Shown here: piece after piece, positions 1 through 9,563 of the stretch | How positions within the stretch are numbered: position 1 is the first letter of the stretch | Layout of the letters: every line of letters begins with the position of its first letter | From: Bufo bufo | Taxonomy: Eukaryota > Chordata > Amphibia > Anura > Bufonidae | DNA: 64,000 bases | Reading direction: 5' to 3' | NCBI RefSeq assembly: GCF_905171765.1 | Contig: NC_053394.1 | Span: forward strand, 158,729,256-158,793,255 | Program-made: the position numbers and the translations under genes | Notes under the pieces: model-generated | The model's input: only the letters and a program-made list of their open reading frames with translations | What the model was told of the DNA's origin: nothing | Database searches by the model: none

Positions 1-129
1 CCGAACTGGATGGACAAATGTCTTTTTTCGGCCTTATGTACTATGTTACTATGTAATATGAGATTGTCGGGGGACCGCACACTTGCACACTTACCTGCAT
101 GCTGTCTCTTTTGGGCGACAGTGCAGGAT
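1..129. repeat. Interspersed repeat tail
   Basis: The first ~60 bases end in a short alternating ctatgttactatg tail that resembles the 3' end of a dispersed non-LTR or similar repeat. The remainder up to the LTR has no recognised content. The element enters from outside the window, so its class cannot be fixed. Confidence 0.3.
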
Positions 130-676
130 AATTAACTATGCTGTAGCTTTCTCAGTTCTGCTATGCTGGCTGGGTTAAATAGGAAACTTCTCCTCTTCTG
201 CTGCAACTTAGCTGTCTGTGGTCTGTCTCTAACTTTTTGCCTGCCAGAACTTAAGCCAATACCTGCTGATGACCAAGATAAATTCTGGAAACTGTTTGGA
301 TTACCGTTTATTCAAGTAAGCTGTGTTCAACGTTAATACAAAGTCTGGACTCCATTTATTCTACTTATTCTCACTATCCAAGTTCAACAACCCCTTTTTT
401 TGCACTGCTTCGGACAACCACGTCTGAGATCCAAGGATATCCAGGTAGGAGCACCGTGACACGTGCATACAACACCTTCAGAAAGATTGTAGGCCACTCT
501 ACACCACTCTGGCAATCTGGGTACCAACACTACCATCTACAAAGGGCACTAAATGTCCTTGTTTCTTAACCCTCAACTGGCGTGACTACTACTTGCTCTA
601 TAAGAGGAACATATTTCATAGAAACCTCCTAAGGGGCAAGGGATACTCCAGACATCTGGCTAAACTGTCTGTTGCA
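130..676 (+). mobile_element. 5' LTR (partial) of LTR element A
   Basis: Bases 235-676 match 2098-2545 closely in direct orientation, as expected for a pair of LTRs. This copy ends in TTGCA, four to six bases ahead of a primer binding site. Its first part (137-222) is the reverse complement of the corresponding part of the 3' LTR. The U3 portion upstream of that is missing or replaced. A TGGCGTGAC-like copy of the primer-binding-site motif lies inside the LTR near 572. Confidence 0.7.
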
Positions 677-682
677 TCAAAG

Positions 683-700
683 TGGCGTCACATGAACAAG
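683..700 (+). promoter_or_regulatory. Primer binding site of element A
   Basis: TGGCGTCACATGAACAAG begins six bases after the LTR end. The TGG start and position are what is expected for a tRNA 3'-end complement. The same site, TGGYGTCACRAACAGGAT, follows the LTRs at 7898 (minus) and 58828 (plus). It loosely resembles tRNA-Leu-type sites, but I cannot assign the tRNA. Confidence 0.6.
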
Positions 701-986
701 ATTCATGACAGTATCAAACTGTGTGCCATTAACAAGAACATAAGAACAGGATATAAATAACAAAACTGTGTGCCTACCAATTTTATTAGCCTATTGGATT
801 TACAAAATTGCCTTTGAAAATGACTTAAATGTGTTTACTGCGCAGCGATTGGCTCAAAACACTGCGTGCCGGCGCCCAAAGAGTTGATCCTCCATTTCTA
901 CATGCTATGACGCAGCTTCCTCATGCCCAGCAAGAGCGGGAAAAGTCAGAAACGCCAGAGGAGACAACAGCGCCAGAGGAGACACC

Positions 987-1706
987 ATGGCGGCACCTCA
1001 CCTGAGCGAGCAGAATAAGCTCCCTGAAGCCAGAGCCCCTTCGTCGTCTCCAGTGCTTGTCAGAGAGACGGAGAACGATATGATGGCACCTAAGCCGCAG
1101 CGAAAGCGATACCGGAGGAAAAAGCCGCAGGCCAACCCTGTGCCGGCTGGTATGGCGGAGGCGGCCAAAGCTCCCCCTCCACCACTCATGAGGAACGGGA
1201 TACAGGGTGTCTTCTGCCATATGGATCCCTGGCCTGTGATACGCCCGCGCCTGGTAAGGATGGTGCACCCAATACGTCTCACGGACACCATGCAGCTTGT
1301 CCCGTGGGGCTCCACTGGCGGGCTGACCCAGCTGAAGACCCCGGCGCCAGGAGATGTTGTCGGAGGACAGTACATGCAACAGGGTATAGAGCGTCAGGAT
1401 GCGGATCGCGGTGCCCAGATGGGAGCTGGAAGCTTATCTATGGCTTCCTCAAGGATGGAAGAAAACAATGACCTCGTCTGGGAGGCCTGGAAGCACTTAT
1501 TGGCCTCAGACCCCACCTCCGATACCCGAGGAGATCCTCACGGAGCTGATTCGAAGACCCGACCAGGTCGTGGACCAGGACCCACCTCTCCAGGAACCCG
1601 GTCATGGCCCCAATGGAGCCCGGAACTGTCAGTAGGAGCTGGACCATCTCTCTACTTAAAGGAAAAGAACATTGACTTTGGGAGCCACAGCGTGGACTGT
1701 TCCTGA
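987..1706 (+). CDS. Cargo ORF of LTR element A, function unknown
   Basis: The ATG at 987 sits in a strong context (caccATGg) and opens a frame of 239 codons. The leader upstream (about 840-986) aligns with the leaders of the LTR elements at 58.9-59.2 kb and 7.5-7.7 kb (minus), and the start codons coincide (M-A-A-P here, M-A-T-T-P and M-A-L-P there). The protein is proline- and arginine-rich, with a basic patch RKRYRRKK near residues 39-46, and has no domain I recognise and no gag zinc knuckle. Around residue 140 a second frame (1399-1635) reads more like protein, so a frameshift is possible. The bases just after the ORF (1660-1710) align with the minus-strand element's region near 5.9 kb. 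It could be a divergent gag-like protein or a captured host fragment. Confidence 0.5.
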   Translation: MAAPHLSEQNKLPEARAPSSSPVLVRETENDMMAPKPQRKRYRRKKPQANPVPAGMAEAAKAPPPPLMRNGIQGVFCHMDPWPVIRPRLVRMVHPIRLTDTMQLVPWGSTGGLTQLKTPAPGDVVGGQYMQQGIERQDADRGAQMGAGSLSMASSRMEENNDLVWEAWKHLLASDPTSDTRGDPHGADSKTRPGRGPGPTSPGTRSWPQWSPELSVGAGPSLYLKEKNIDFGSHSVDCS

Positions 1707-1804
1707 AGGGTGAGGGCCTGTTTGCATATTCAATGTGTTTTATGTTTGCAGGTTGCCCCATTGTTTTAGCCCTCACCTGGATGGTCATGTTAGTAAGGGA
1801 CAGG

Positions 1805-2545
1805 TTGTGTCAGTCTAACCTTCCCCTCCTTGGGAACAAGTTGTGTCAGTCTAGCTTACCCTTCCTAGGGGAAGGTTGTGTGTCGGCCAGCAGAACACTG
1901 CTTGCTCTGCTGGGCCTGCAGGCCCTGCCTTTAAAGTTCTACATAGTTGCTTGTCCCCTCCTGGGCTTGCATTGCCTAAAATCCAAGCCCAGGACAGCTA
2001 AGTTATAGCAGAAGAGGAGAAGTTTCCTATTTAACCCAGCCAGCATAGCAGGGCTGAGAAAGCTACACCATAGTAGAGCTGAGATTGTTGCAGAAGTGTT
2101 TGCCTGCCAGAACGTAAGCCAATACCTGCTGATGACTAAGATAAAGTGTGGAAACGGTTTGAATTACCATTTATTCAAGTAAAGCTGTGTTCAACGTTAA
2201 TACAAAGTTTGGACTCCATTTATTCTACTTATTCACTACCCCAAGTTCAACGACCACTTTTTTTGCACTGCTTCGGACAACCACGTCTGGGATCCAAGGA
2301 TATCCAGATAGGAGCACCGTGACACGTGAATACAACACCTTCAGAGAGATTGTAGGCCACTCTACGCCACTCTGGCAATCCTACAACTGGGTACCAACAC
2401 AACCATCTACAAAGGAGACTCCATGTCCTCTTTGCTTAACTGCAACTGGCGTCACAACCACTTGCTCTATAAGAGGGACATATTTGGTAGAAACCTCCTA
2501 AGGGGCAAGGGATACCCCAGACGCCTGGCTAAACCTTCCGTTGCA
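1805..2545 (+). mobile_element. 3' LTR of LTR element A
   Basis: The sequence repeats 235-676 and ends CCGTTGCA at 2545. The start is uncertain: TGTGTCAG at about 1805 follows a purine-rich stretch (gtaagggacagg) and is the best TG candidate. A TGGCGTCACAACCA motif at about 2450 is a second copy of the primer-binding-site sequence lying within the LTR, 94 bases before its end. Confidence 0.55.
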
Positions 2546-2547
2546 CA

Positions 2548-2956
2548 TCTTCAACCAGCTGATCGGCTGAGGTACTGGGAGTCAGACCCCGCCAATCTGA
2601 TATTGATGACCTATCCTGAGAATAAGGCATCAATATCCTGACATTGTACAACCCCTTAAAGGAAAAATCTCTACAGTTCGGTTTCTGTTAGATACCAGAC
2701 ATCAAGAATAGTGTTGTAGACAATGCTGTTCTTGCTATTAAAATTACTGGAGACCCTGATGGACTGGCAATAACTCTGGTGTGAACAGTGTTTTAAGTGC
2801 TGTGTATCCTGTCCCATCTCCCAGGCTGCTGTACCTAGAAAGATGTTGGACATTTCTTGGACCCTGGCAATCAGTCAACCTATCTAGGATAAAATGGGCC
2901 ATACAGACTGGACATTAGATTTATTAGGGCCTAGTATTTAGTAGCACTCACACTAA
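2548..2956. other. Repeat fragment, then unassigned sequence
   Basis: Bases 2548-2645 are the reverse complement of the repeat at about 51425-51530, sharing the motifs cagctgatcggctg and gatgacctatcctgag. From 2646 to 2956 I see no gene or complete element. A TTAAAGGAA at 2654 could be a T2-type MITE end without a partner. Confidence 0.35.
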
Positions 2957-3184
2957 GGTCTCATGCACATGGCCGTGTTTTGCGGTTCGCAATTCGCAGA
3001 TCTGCAAAACATGGATCTTGGTCAAGGGCACTCCACCATTTATTTTTACATTTCTGCAAAAATGTCCTATCCTTGTATGCAAAACGGAAAAGAATAGGAC
3101 ATGTTCTATATTTTTGGCCGGGTCGTGGAAAGGATGTGCAGTGTGCTGACCGGATCTTTTGCGGCCCCATTGAAATTAATCGGT

Positions 3185-3442
3185 CTGCAATGGCCAGGAT
3201 ACGGGTACGCTGACACCACTTTAATGCAGTGGCCGGGTCAGGTGGATAATAGTCTGTATTTGTTCGTGACGCCAATTGCAGCATGCGCAGGTTACTATCC
3301 CAGGGCCCTTCCAAGGTGTTATAATGCACTTCCCAGATTAGCAATGCCAGAGTGGTGTAGTGGCCTATAATGTCTCTATAGTTTGGTGGTAGTTGTGTCA
3401 CCGTGTCTCCTACCTGGGTACGGCTGGACTCCTGGCTCCTGG
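3185..3442 (-). mobile_element. 3' LTR remnant of the cold-shock element
   Basis: The minus strand matches the last part of the LTR at 62247-62458 and ends in CCATTGCA at 3185. Before that end it contains two internal primer-binding-site-like modules, TTGGCGTCACGAACA and TGGTGTCAGCGTACC, as does its 5' partner. Confidence 0.75.
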
Positions 3443-4423
3443 TGTCACGGCTGAGGATGGGGAAAACCCTCAGCCGTGCGGTGTCAGCAGATGGAGTCGC
3501 TGCAAGGCCAGGACAGAGAATTAGGGAGCTGGTCACCTCCTACACATTCCTAACTCTGACCCTGTCTCCTATCCGTATGAGCCAACCCTGAAGGTAGGAG
3601 GGCTCATACTCCGGAACCTGATATTCCTGCTCGCCCTCAGGGTGGCCCTGGACTAGGAGCAGGGTAAGACGACCCGTTCCTCCTAGACACGGAGGAACAG
3701 GAGTCTCACTGGCCAAGATACATAGAAAGGGGAAACATAAACAGACATATGGCAATGACAGGTAAGTGAGACTAGTTCCACACTTACCTGCCACAGACAC
3801 ACAACCTGGAACCCACGTGCAAGTGCTGCTATCCACAACAAACATAAAGGACACAGCACACAACAGACATCACACGGGAACCCAGTAAACCATATGCTGC
3901 AATAACAGATAAACCATAAACTAACACCAGCCATAACGTTTATGACAACCAGGGTGGCCCTCACTGGCAGATGGTAAATAAGCAGGAGGATGTCTCCAGC
4001 AAGCATGGCTGAAGCACCCTCTCCGACTACTGCCTTCCACTGAGGCTTTATAGGGCCAAGTAGCCACACCCACAGTCAGACACACCCAGTGCACACACAC
4101 ACTAGGAAGGAAGTTAACCCTTCCAACACCAGGGAAGGGAAAACAACAACTTAAAGGGGAAGTGCACACAACACATATAACACCCCGTGCACACCGATAA
4201 AAGGCACACCTATAAAGAGAGGTTGCCAGGTGCAACCGCATGCCTACTGCAGCAGGCTGCCTAGCACCGCTCAGGCTGCTCTGCTGCCACATACACAATG
4301 TTGCCAGCGGCAACCACAGGTGAGGCAACATACTATAGCCCTCACCTGTGATTGACAACAACACCAAGACCGCAGGCAACTGCATGCGGTGACAGGAGTC
4401 ACGACCATGACTATGGCCGTGGC
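3443..4423 (-). mobile_element. 3' LTR of LTR element X
   Basis: On the minus strand this LTR of about 980 bp runs from TGCCACGGCC (near 4423), just after a purine-rich GAGGGGTGGGAG tract, to CAGCCGTGACA at 3443. A CTATAAAGCC TATA-like box lies near 4050. The last ~345 bases are repeated at 5158-5505. The outer end forms a perfect 11-bp hairpin (CACGGCTGAGG / CCTCAGCCGTG), and 3759-3790 forms another. Confidence 0.65.
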
Positions 4424-5157
4424 ACTCCCACCCCTCAAAGCCCCCCCACCAAAAAAAGGAAACTGGTGTGGGACCCAACAAGGGGATAGGAGAAGGGGAA
4501 TCAGTGTCAGTACCTGCGAGTCTCCCCAGGACTGCTGCCGGACCCTGGAACAACACACAGGAACCAGGATCCGACTGCCAGCCTCTGGAACAACACACAG
4601 GAACCAGAGACCAGCAAAGAAACAGCCTGAGGAGACCGCACTGACACTGCGTCCACTCTCTATTAATGTCCCCACTCCAGTCGCTGCCAACAGACACTCC
4701 TACCCAGCACACAGTCGGAACACTAACGGAATGCTGCCAGAAGACGACCAGAGATAGGAACATAGAGAGGGACGAGGGATCACCAACACGGACACGGAAG
4801 GTAAGGTGGCAGGGAATATGCCACCAACCGCGCCGTTAACGGTGATCCCCAAAACGCTCTCCCTCCGGAGAACGCGCATGCAGGCCAAAGGCAGATGGCG
4901 CTGCATGCTGCACCCTCTTTCGAAGGCGTGCAACCGCACACCAAACAAATAAACGTACAAATATAAAAATAAGGGGACGCCAAAACAGAACACGGTGAAG
5001 GGATGGCGGGGAAAAGCCACACACCGCGCCGTCAGCGGCGAAACCCCCACAACGCTCTCCCTCCGGAGAACGCGCATGCACCCCATCAACAAATGGCGAT
5101 GCATGCTTCACCCTCTTTCGAGGGCTCACCATGTGAGGAGCCCTGGTTGTCATACTG
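4424..5157 (-). mobile_element. Internal remnant of LTR element X
   Basis: The stretch lies between the two LTR copies and holds no recognisable gag or pol. Bases 4816-4928 and 5012-5127 are a tandem duplication (period ~196 bp) sharing the block acgctctccctccggagaac. Short frames on both strands run through it, but none resembles a known protein. Confidence 0.5.
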
Positions 5158-5505
5158 TCACGGCTGAGGATGGGGAAAACCCTCAGCCATGCAGTATCAG
5201 CAGATGGAGTCGCTGCAAGGCCAGGACAGAGAATTAGGGAGCTGGTCACCTCCTACACATCCCTAACTCTGACCCTGTCTCCTTTCCGTATGAGCCAACC
5301 CTGAAGGTAGGAGGGCTCATACTCCGGAACCTGATATTCCTGCTCGCCCTCAGGGTGGCCCTGGACTAGGAGCAGGGTAAGACGACCCGTTCCTCCTAGA
5401 CACGGAGGAACAGGAGTCTCACTGGCCAAGATACATAGAAAGGGGGGGAACATAAACAGACATATGGCAATGGCAGGTAAGTGTGGAACTAGTCTCACTT
5501 ACCTG
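5158..5505 (-). mobile_element. 5' LTR fragment of LTR element X
   Basis: The fragment is nearly identical to 3443-3790 and is cut off at 5505, exactly at the outer base of the hairpin 5474-5505. The 12-base hairpin loop is the reverse complement of the loop in the other LTR. Cold-shock-element sequence resumes a few bases later. Confidence 0.7.
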
Positions 5506-5510
5506 TCATT

Positions 5511-6011
5511 AGTGCAATCGATACTATCATAATACGCTCAAATATGACTTGAGTCCTTTTACTTGAAGTGCTTTAAAGTTGGAATCCTCTGGAAACAAAA
5601 AAAAGTCACTGGTAATACACGGGAAACAATAGAGTTAATTGTAATCCAACAGGAGGTATATTTGTAAATCAAGAAACAGTATAAAACAGTAGATAAAAGC
5701 ACATAAAATAGAGCAAAAATGAGAACCATAGTTCCATGAGGCTCTCAAGTAACCTTAGAAAGGGGATAAAACAGTACGCAACCTGGGGTGTAAACAGTTG
5801 TTGAAGATGGGGGGAGTCCTTACAAACCATGTCCATCCTGGTGAAGAGCAAACAAGGGCAATGCACAGAACCAATGGCCAACAGATCTTCACCTATCAAG
5901 TGCAGTCCATGTTGTGGCTCCCAGTTGTTCTTTATTTTATTTTTTTAGGACAAGGAAGAATTTAGAGAAGGGCTTGCATGTACTCCTCACTGCTTGATCT
6001 GCTGAAGCTCA
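5511..6011 (-). mobile_element. 3' region of the cold-shock LTR element
   Basis: On the minus strand, from about 5655 to 5511, the sequence aligns with 60326-60470 of the plus-strand relative (shared tggattacaattaactctat and aaaaggactcaagtcat blocks). The part nearer the ORF (about 5660-6000) is specific to this copy, except for gggagccaca.catggactg near 5910, which also occurs at about 1680 in element A. Confidence 0.7.
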
Positions 6012-7503
6012 TTAGAGGGCGCTCCTGCTTTTGATAATTAAATGTCGCAGCTGTTGTAGTGCGCCACTGTTCTCTTGTGGGGTTTTTTGTACGGGCTGAG
6101 CAGTTAGTTCAGAGAATGCAGCTGCAACATGCTGCAAGCCGGAATCCCTGGCCAGTGCAGAGGCGGGCAAAAGCCCTGGCTGAAGAGGCTCTGGAAAGCA
6201 AACTGGGAGTGCCTGTGGGAGCTTCCATGGTAAAACATAGGGTTGTACCCTGGGGTTAAAAGTTAGGACCGAGTTAATAATCTGGCCCACTCGTAGTGTT
6301 GGGGGTGCTGCCAAGTCAGGGATGAGAAGCTCTGGGTCAGGTTGGGCCCGTTCCCTAAAACGCAATTGTCCATCCGGGGTCTCTTGTAAGCACCGGACTC
6401 TCCCAGAAGAGTCTTCCTGCCAGGTCTCTGGGGTAGAAGCAGGGGTTAATGGTTTGGCCAGAAGGGTCACTCCTGTGGCAAAGGGGCCTTGTACGGACCG
6501 CATCGGGGTATATTCTACCTGATCCCCGACATAGAGATTGTGGCGGGCCTGCAGCAGATAGTTCCGCTTAACAGAACGGTGGCCCACAAATAACTCAGCT
6601 CCCAAATAATTGTCCTGCAGGAAGCCCACTCCTCTCTCCACAGAGAACCACAGCACCGTTCTGGTGCGTCGGGCGAGTTTAGGATCGCCGGGCTGGGGTT
6701 CGTCCAGGACTTGCTTCACCCATTCCTCCACTGCTGTTTTATATTCCCACTGACTTTGGGCATGGCTAGTGATTTCGAGGGGGACCTCGGGATTGAGGTG
6801 ACTTGGTTTGGGTTCAGTTCTGCTGAGCGGCGGAGTGGAAACTCCTGCCGCCTCCGCCGCGCCAGCGGGCGTGCGGAGCGGGGCCTCTCTGGGCCTTGTA
6901 GGTAAGACGGGTACCACTGGGTGCGGTGCAGGGGCAGCTACGGGTTGGACTGGGGCCTCAGGGAGCGGAACTGCTATTACCTGATGTCACGGCCGGGCGG
7001 CCGGTTCAGGTGCCTCCTGCTGATCATCTTTGGCGGTCGCGGCTGTCTTCGGAACTGCGGTCAACTCCTCCGAGGACGCAGCTTGTTCCTGGGCCGGGAC
7101 ATCGGTCGCGGGTGCTGACGATGGGGCGCTTGACGGTGATGTCTCCGGGACTTGCGTAGCCTTGTTGATGGCTTCCGCAGGAGCAGGCTTGAGCGTGTCG
7201 GCCATCTTGGAGGACATCTGGTCTGTGGGTTCAGCCGTCGCGGAGGGATCCACAGCCTCCGGGGTCTGGACTGCTGGATGAATGCCAGCTTTCGCGGGAA
7301 CAGGTTAGAGAACGGTAGCCATCTCTACATCAGCAGCGGCGGCCGTCTCGCCACCGGACGAGGAATCCACAGCCTCCGGCAGCAATCCGAAGGCACTGGG
7401 GCCAGCGCTCCTCACGAGTTGAGCGACTCAGATGTCTGGTGGGTGAGTCTTGTAGACAGGTTCTCCTCGACATTTGATCCCACTTGGGCTTTGGGAGTGC
7501 CAT
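6012..7503 (-). pseudogene. Cold-shock-domain (Y-box-like) protein carried by an LTR element
   Basis: Cold-shock domains are single-stranded RNA/DNA-binding beta barrels. Here one lies about 83-153 residues into the last 301-codon open stretch (6012-6917). Visible hallmarks are T-V-L-W-F (for V-K-W-F), the RNP1-like G-V-G-F-L, the RNP2-like E-L-F-V-G-H-R-S-V, and a Y-box-type V-K-R-N...V-G-D-Q-V-E-Y stretch. A Pro/Ala-rich N-terminal region (back to about 7300) is in the same frame, interrupted by one TGA at 6987-6989. A TAA near 7306 and a frameshift further upstream separate it from the start codon at 7503, which is homologous to those of sister elements. The C-terminal ~150 residues are unrecognised and lack the Arg-rich islands of vertebrate Y-box proteins. 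The long open stretch suggests recent coding function. The domain call is firm; a role in packaging element RNA is only inference. Confidence 0.75.
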
Positions 7504-7875
7504 CTTCCTTGGCTCCTCAGTGAAGCTGAATGCAGGAAGTGAGGGTGGAGCCCATGGGGAGGAGTCTTCACTCCCTTGGCTCACATTGCAAAGTTCTTGG
7601 TGGGCAGGCTTTAGTTTTCCCGCTCCTAGGAGGGCGTAGTCATCATTTTTGCGCTCTTGAAGGCCATGAAGACACTGCGCCATTAGGGAAAAATGGCGGA
7701 TTAACCCTTGAAATGCTGACGCGCACAATGCAGAGTTTTCTGGTCCCGCAACAAAAGTAATAAAGTCCATTTTCGGGATTTTAACACAGTTCTTAGTAGT
7801 AGTGTTAGACACACAATTCGATCCTGTTAGGCACACAATTCGATCCTGTTGTAGCCATGATAGGCACAAAATCTG
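7504..7875 (-). mobile_element. Leader of the cold-shock LTR element
   Basis: The minus strand between primer binding site and start codon aligns with 58850-59200 (for example caatgtgagccaagggagtgaag). A frame crosses this segment (7330-7902), but it includes the primer binding site and leader and is unlikely to be translated as such. Confidence 0.6.
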
Positions 7876-7893
7876 ATCCTGTTCGTGACACCA
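7876..7893 (-). promoter_or_regulatory. Primer binding site of the cold-shock element
   Basis: The minus strand reads TGGTGTCACGAACAGGAT, four bases (TAAG) after the LTR end at 7898. The 58.8 kb relative has the same spacing and nearly the same site. Confidence 0.65.
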
Positions 7894-7897
7894 CTTA

Positions 7898-8878
7898 TGC
7901 AATGGCCAGGATACGGGTACGCTGACGCCACTTTAATGCAGTGGCCGGGTCAGGTGGATAATAGTCTGTATTTGTTTGTGAAGCCAATTGCAGCGTGCGC
8001 AGGGTACCATCCCAGGGCCCTTCCAAGGTGTTATAACACACGTCCCAGATTAGGAATGCCAGAGTGGTGTAGTGGCCTATAATGTCTCTACAGTTTGGTG
8101 GTAGTTGTGTCATGGTGTCTCCTACCTGGACTCCTGGCTCCTGGCTCACTTGCAATAAATTTGAGTGTGGTGATAGTAGGAGTAATAGAGGAATTTTGCA
8201 GAAAAAATGATGTCCAGACCTTTAGATGAAGTTCAAACGTTTCTTTACTTTCATCCAAGCAGTATACAGCTTTGGTCTCTTGGTCCCAGCAGGTTTTGGC
8301 AATGATTGGCAGGAATAAATACTTCTGCTTTAAATGTAACTTCTGCTGTGTGGGGACAGACTAGCTTAGGAGGATTTGGCTTCTCCTAGGTCTCTGGACT
8401 TATCTCACAGATGTATTCTCAGGGGATGCTTTCTTACTGGAATTCTGGAGTTTGTCTGTAGTTTTCTGCTCTTCATCCAGCTGAGGCTGAAGGTGCTCAG
8501 ACTGGGTATATAACCAAGTCTCAGCCGAGACAAGGTCCTTGCTTTCTTCCCTATGCAGGGGAACTCCTCACACACACACCCTACCCCTAGCAGGGGTGGG
8601 CTTCACACTGACTCTAACTTCCTTCTCCACCCATGCTGTAGGATGTGGAACAGCCCACTTCGCTCACAGAGGGGGAACTAAACTGTAACTAGTACCTTGC
8701 CAACGTGTTGCTGCCACCTACTGGTAACCAGGCAAATTACATGAACAATTACATTTAACATGGTTTTATGCACATTTGTGGAGGACATGAACAAAATCAT
8801 ATCAGATGACAGCATAAAGGCTCTTAGAAGATAGTAGCAGGGTAGAGGCGTTTAGTAACACAACTCTGGAGTATTAAA
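7898..8878 (-). mobile_element. 5' LTR of the cold-shock element
   Basis: About 980 bp on the minus strand, aligning end to end with 61430-62458. The start has decayed from TGTAACAG to TTTAATAC and the end is CCATTGCA. The last ~100 bases hold two extra primer-binding-site-like modules, TTGGCTTCACAAACA and TGGCGTCAGCGTACC, ahead of the functional site. Confidence 0.75.
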
Positions 8879-8933
8879 GGTCCGCATCCGATCCACCAAA
8901 AAATGGAACTACAGCCGTGTGCATGACCCCTAA

Positions 8934-9473
8934 GGGTACTTTCACACTAGCGTTATTCTTTTCCGGCATTGAGTTTTGTCCTAGGGGCTCAATACCGGAA
9001 AAGAACTGATCAGTTTTATCCTAATGCATTCTGCAATCCGTTCAGGATGCATCAGGATGTCTTCAGTTCAGTCTTTTTGCCTTGTCAGGATGGAGATAAT
9101 ACCGCAACATGATGCGGTTTTATCTCTGTCCAAAATTCCGGAACACTTGCTGTAATGCAGGATCCGGCATTTTTTCCCATTGAAATGCATTAATGCCAGA
9201 TCCGGCTCCAAGTGTTACGGCAAAACGGATCCAGCATTGCGATCTGCACATGCTCAGACCGAAAAAAAAATTCCAAAAAATAAATGCCAGATCCGTTTTT
9301 CCGGAAGATACCGGAGAGTCGGATCCGGCATTTCAATGCATTTGTCATACGGATCAGGATCCTGATCCGTCTGACAAATGTCATCAGTTTGCGTCCGTAT
9401 TGACGGATCCGGTGGGCAGTTCCAGCGACGGAACTGCCTGCCGGTATCCTCTGCCTCAAGTGTGAAAGTACCC
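8934..9473. mobile_element. PIF/Harbinger-like MITE, 540 bp
   Basis: Terminal inverted repeats GGGTACTTTCACACT and AGTGTGAAAGTACCC are perfect, and TAA flanks both sides (8931-8933, 9474-9476). The left TAA is shared with the end of the preceding MITE. The interior is rich in gatccg motifs and has no gene. Confidence 0.8.
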
Positions 9474-9563
9474 TAAGTGGAATGCTATCTACTTGTCTCT
9501 GGGAAAAGCATGTACTGTAGTATGTTGCAGGCTTACCTGTCCCTGTGATGGATATGTGTCTAA

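Larger units (their letters stand above)
3185..8878 (-). mobile_element. Non-autonomous LTR element carrying a cold-shock-domain ORF
   Basis: On the minus strand the order is 5' LTR (8878-7898), primer binding site, leader, an ORF with a cold-shock domain, a 3' region, and a 3' LTR remnant (3442-3185). GGTC flanks both ends (3181-3184 and 8879-8882), a 4-bp target duplication of gypsy type. LTR, leader and 3' region align with the element at 58.1-62.5 kb, while the central ORF does not. The final ~1 kb of internal sequence and most of the 3' LTR are missing, and LTR element X (3443-5505) sits there. No gag, protease, RT, RNase H or integrase is visible, so the element is non-autonomous. Confidence 0.8.
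2957..8930. mobile_element. PIF/Harbinger-like MITE split by an LTR element
   Basis: The two halves are 2957-3184 and 8879-8930. The termini are GGTCTCATGCACATGGCC on the left and the inverse GGGGTCATGCACACGGC on the right. A TAA target duplication lies at 2954-2956 and 8931-8933. Joining the halves across the inserted LTR element restores a continuous ccattgaaattaatcGGTCCGC stretch typical of this MITE class. TAA target duplications are characteristic of PIF/Harbinger. Confidence 0.7.

Noticed and set aside
4271..4763. Cysteine-rich minus-strand frames of up to 280 codons
   Set aside because: They cross LTR and internal sequence of element X in several frames with no recognisable domain, and element boundaries cut through them.
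6012..6917. A host Y-box/cold-shock gene
   Set aside because: The frame is flanked by element leader, primer site, LTR and shared 3' region, all inside a GGTC duplication, and vertebrate Y-box introns and Arg-rich islands are absent. It is element cargo.
7330..7902. A 190-codon minus-strand frame as a separate protein
   Set aside because: It spans the primer binding site and leader. The start homologous to sister elements is at 7503, in a region that is frameshifted here.
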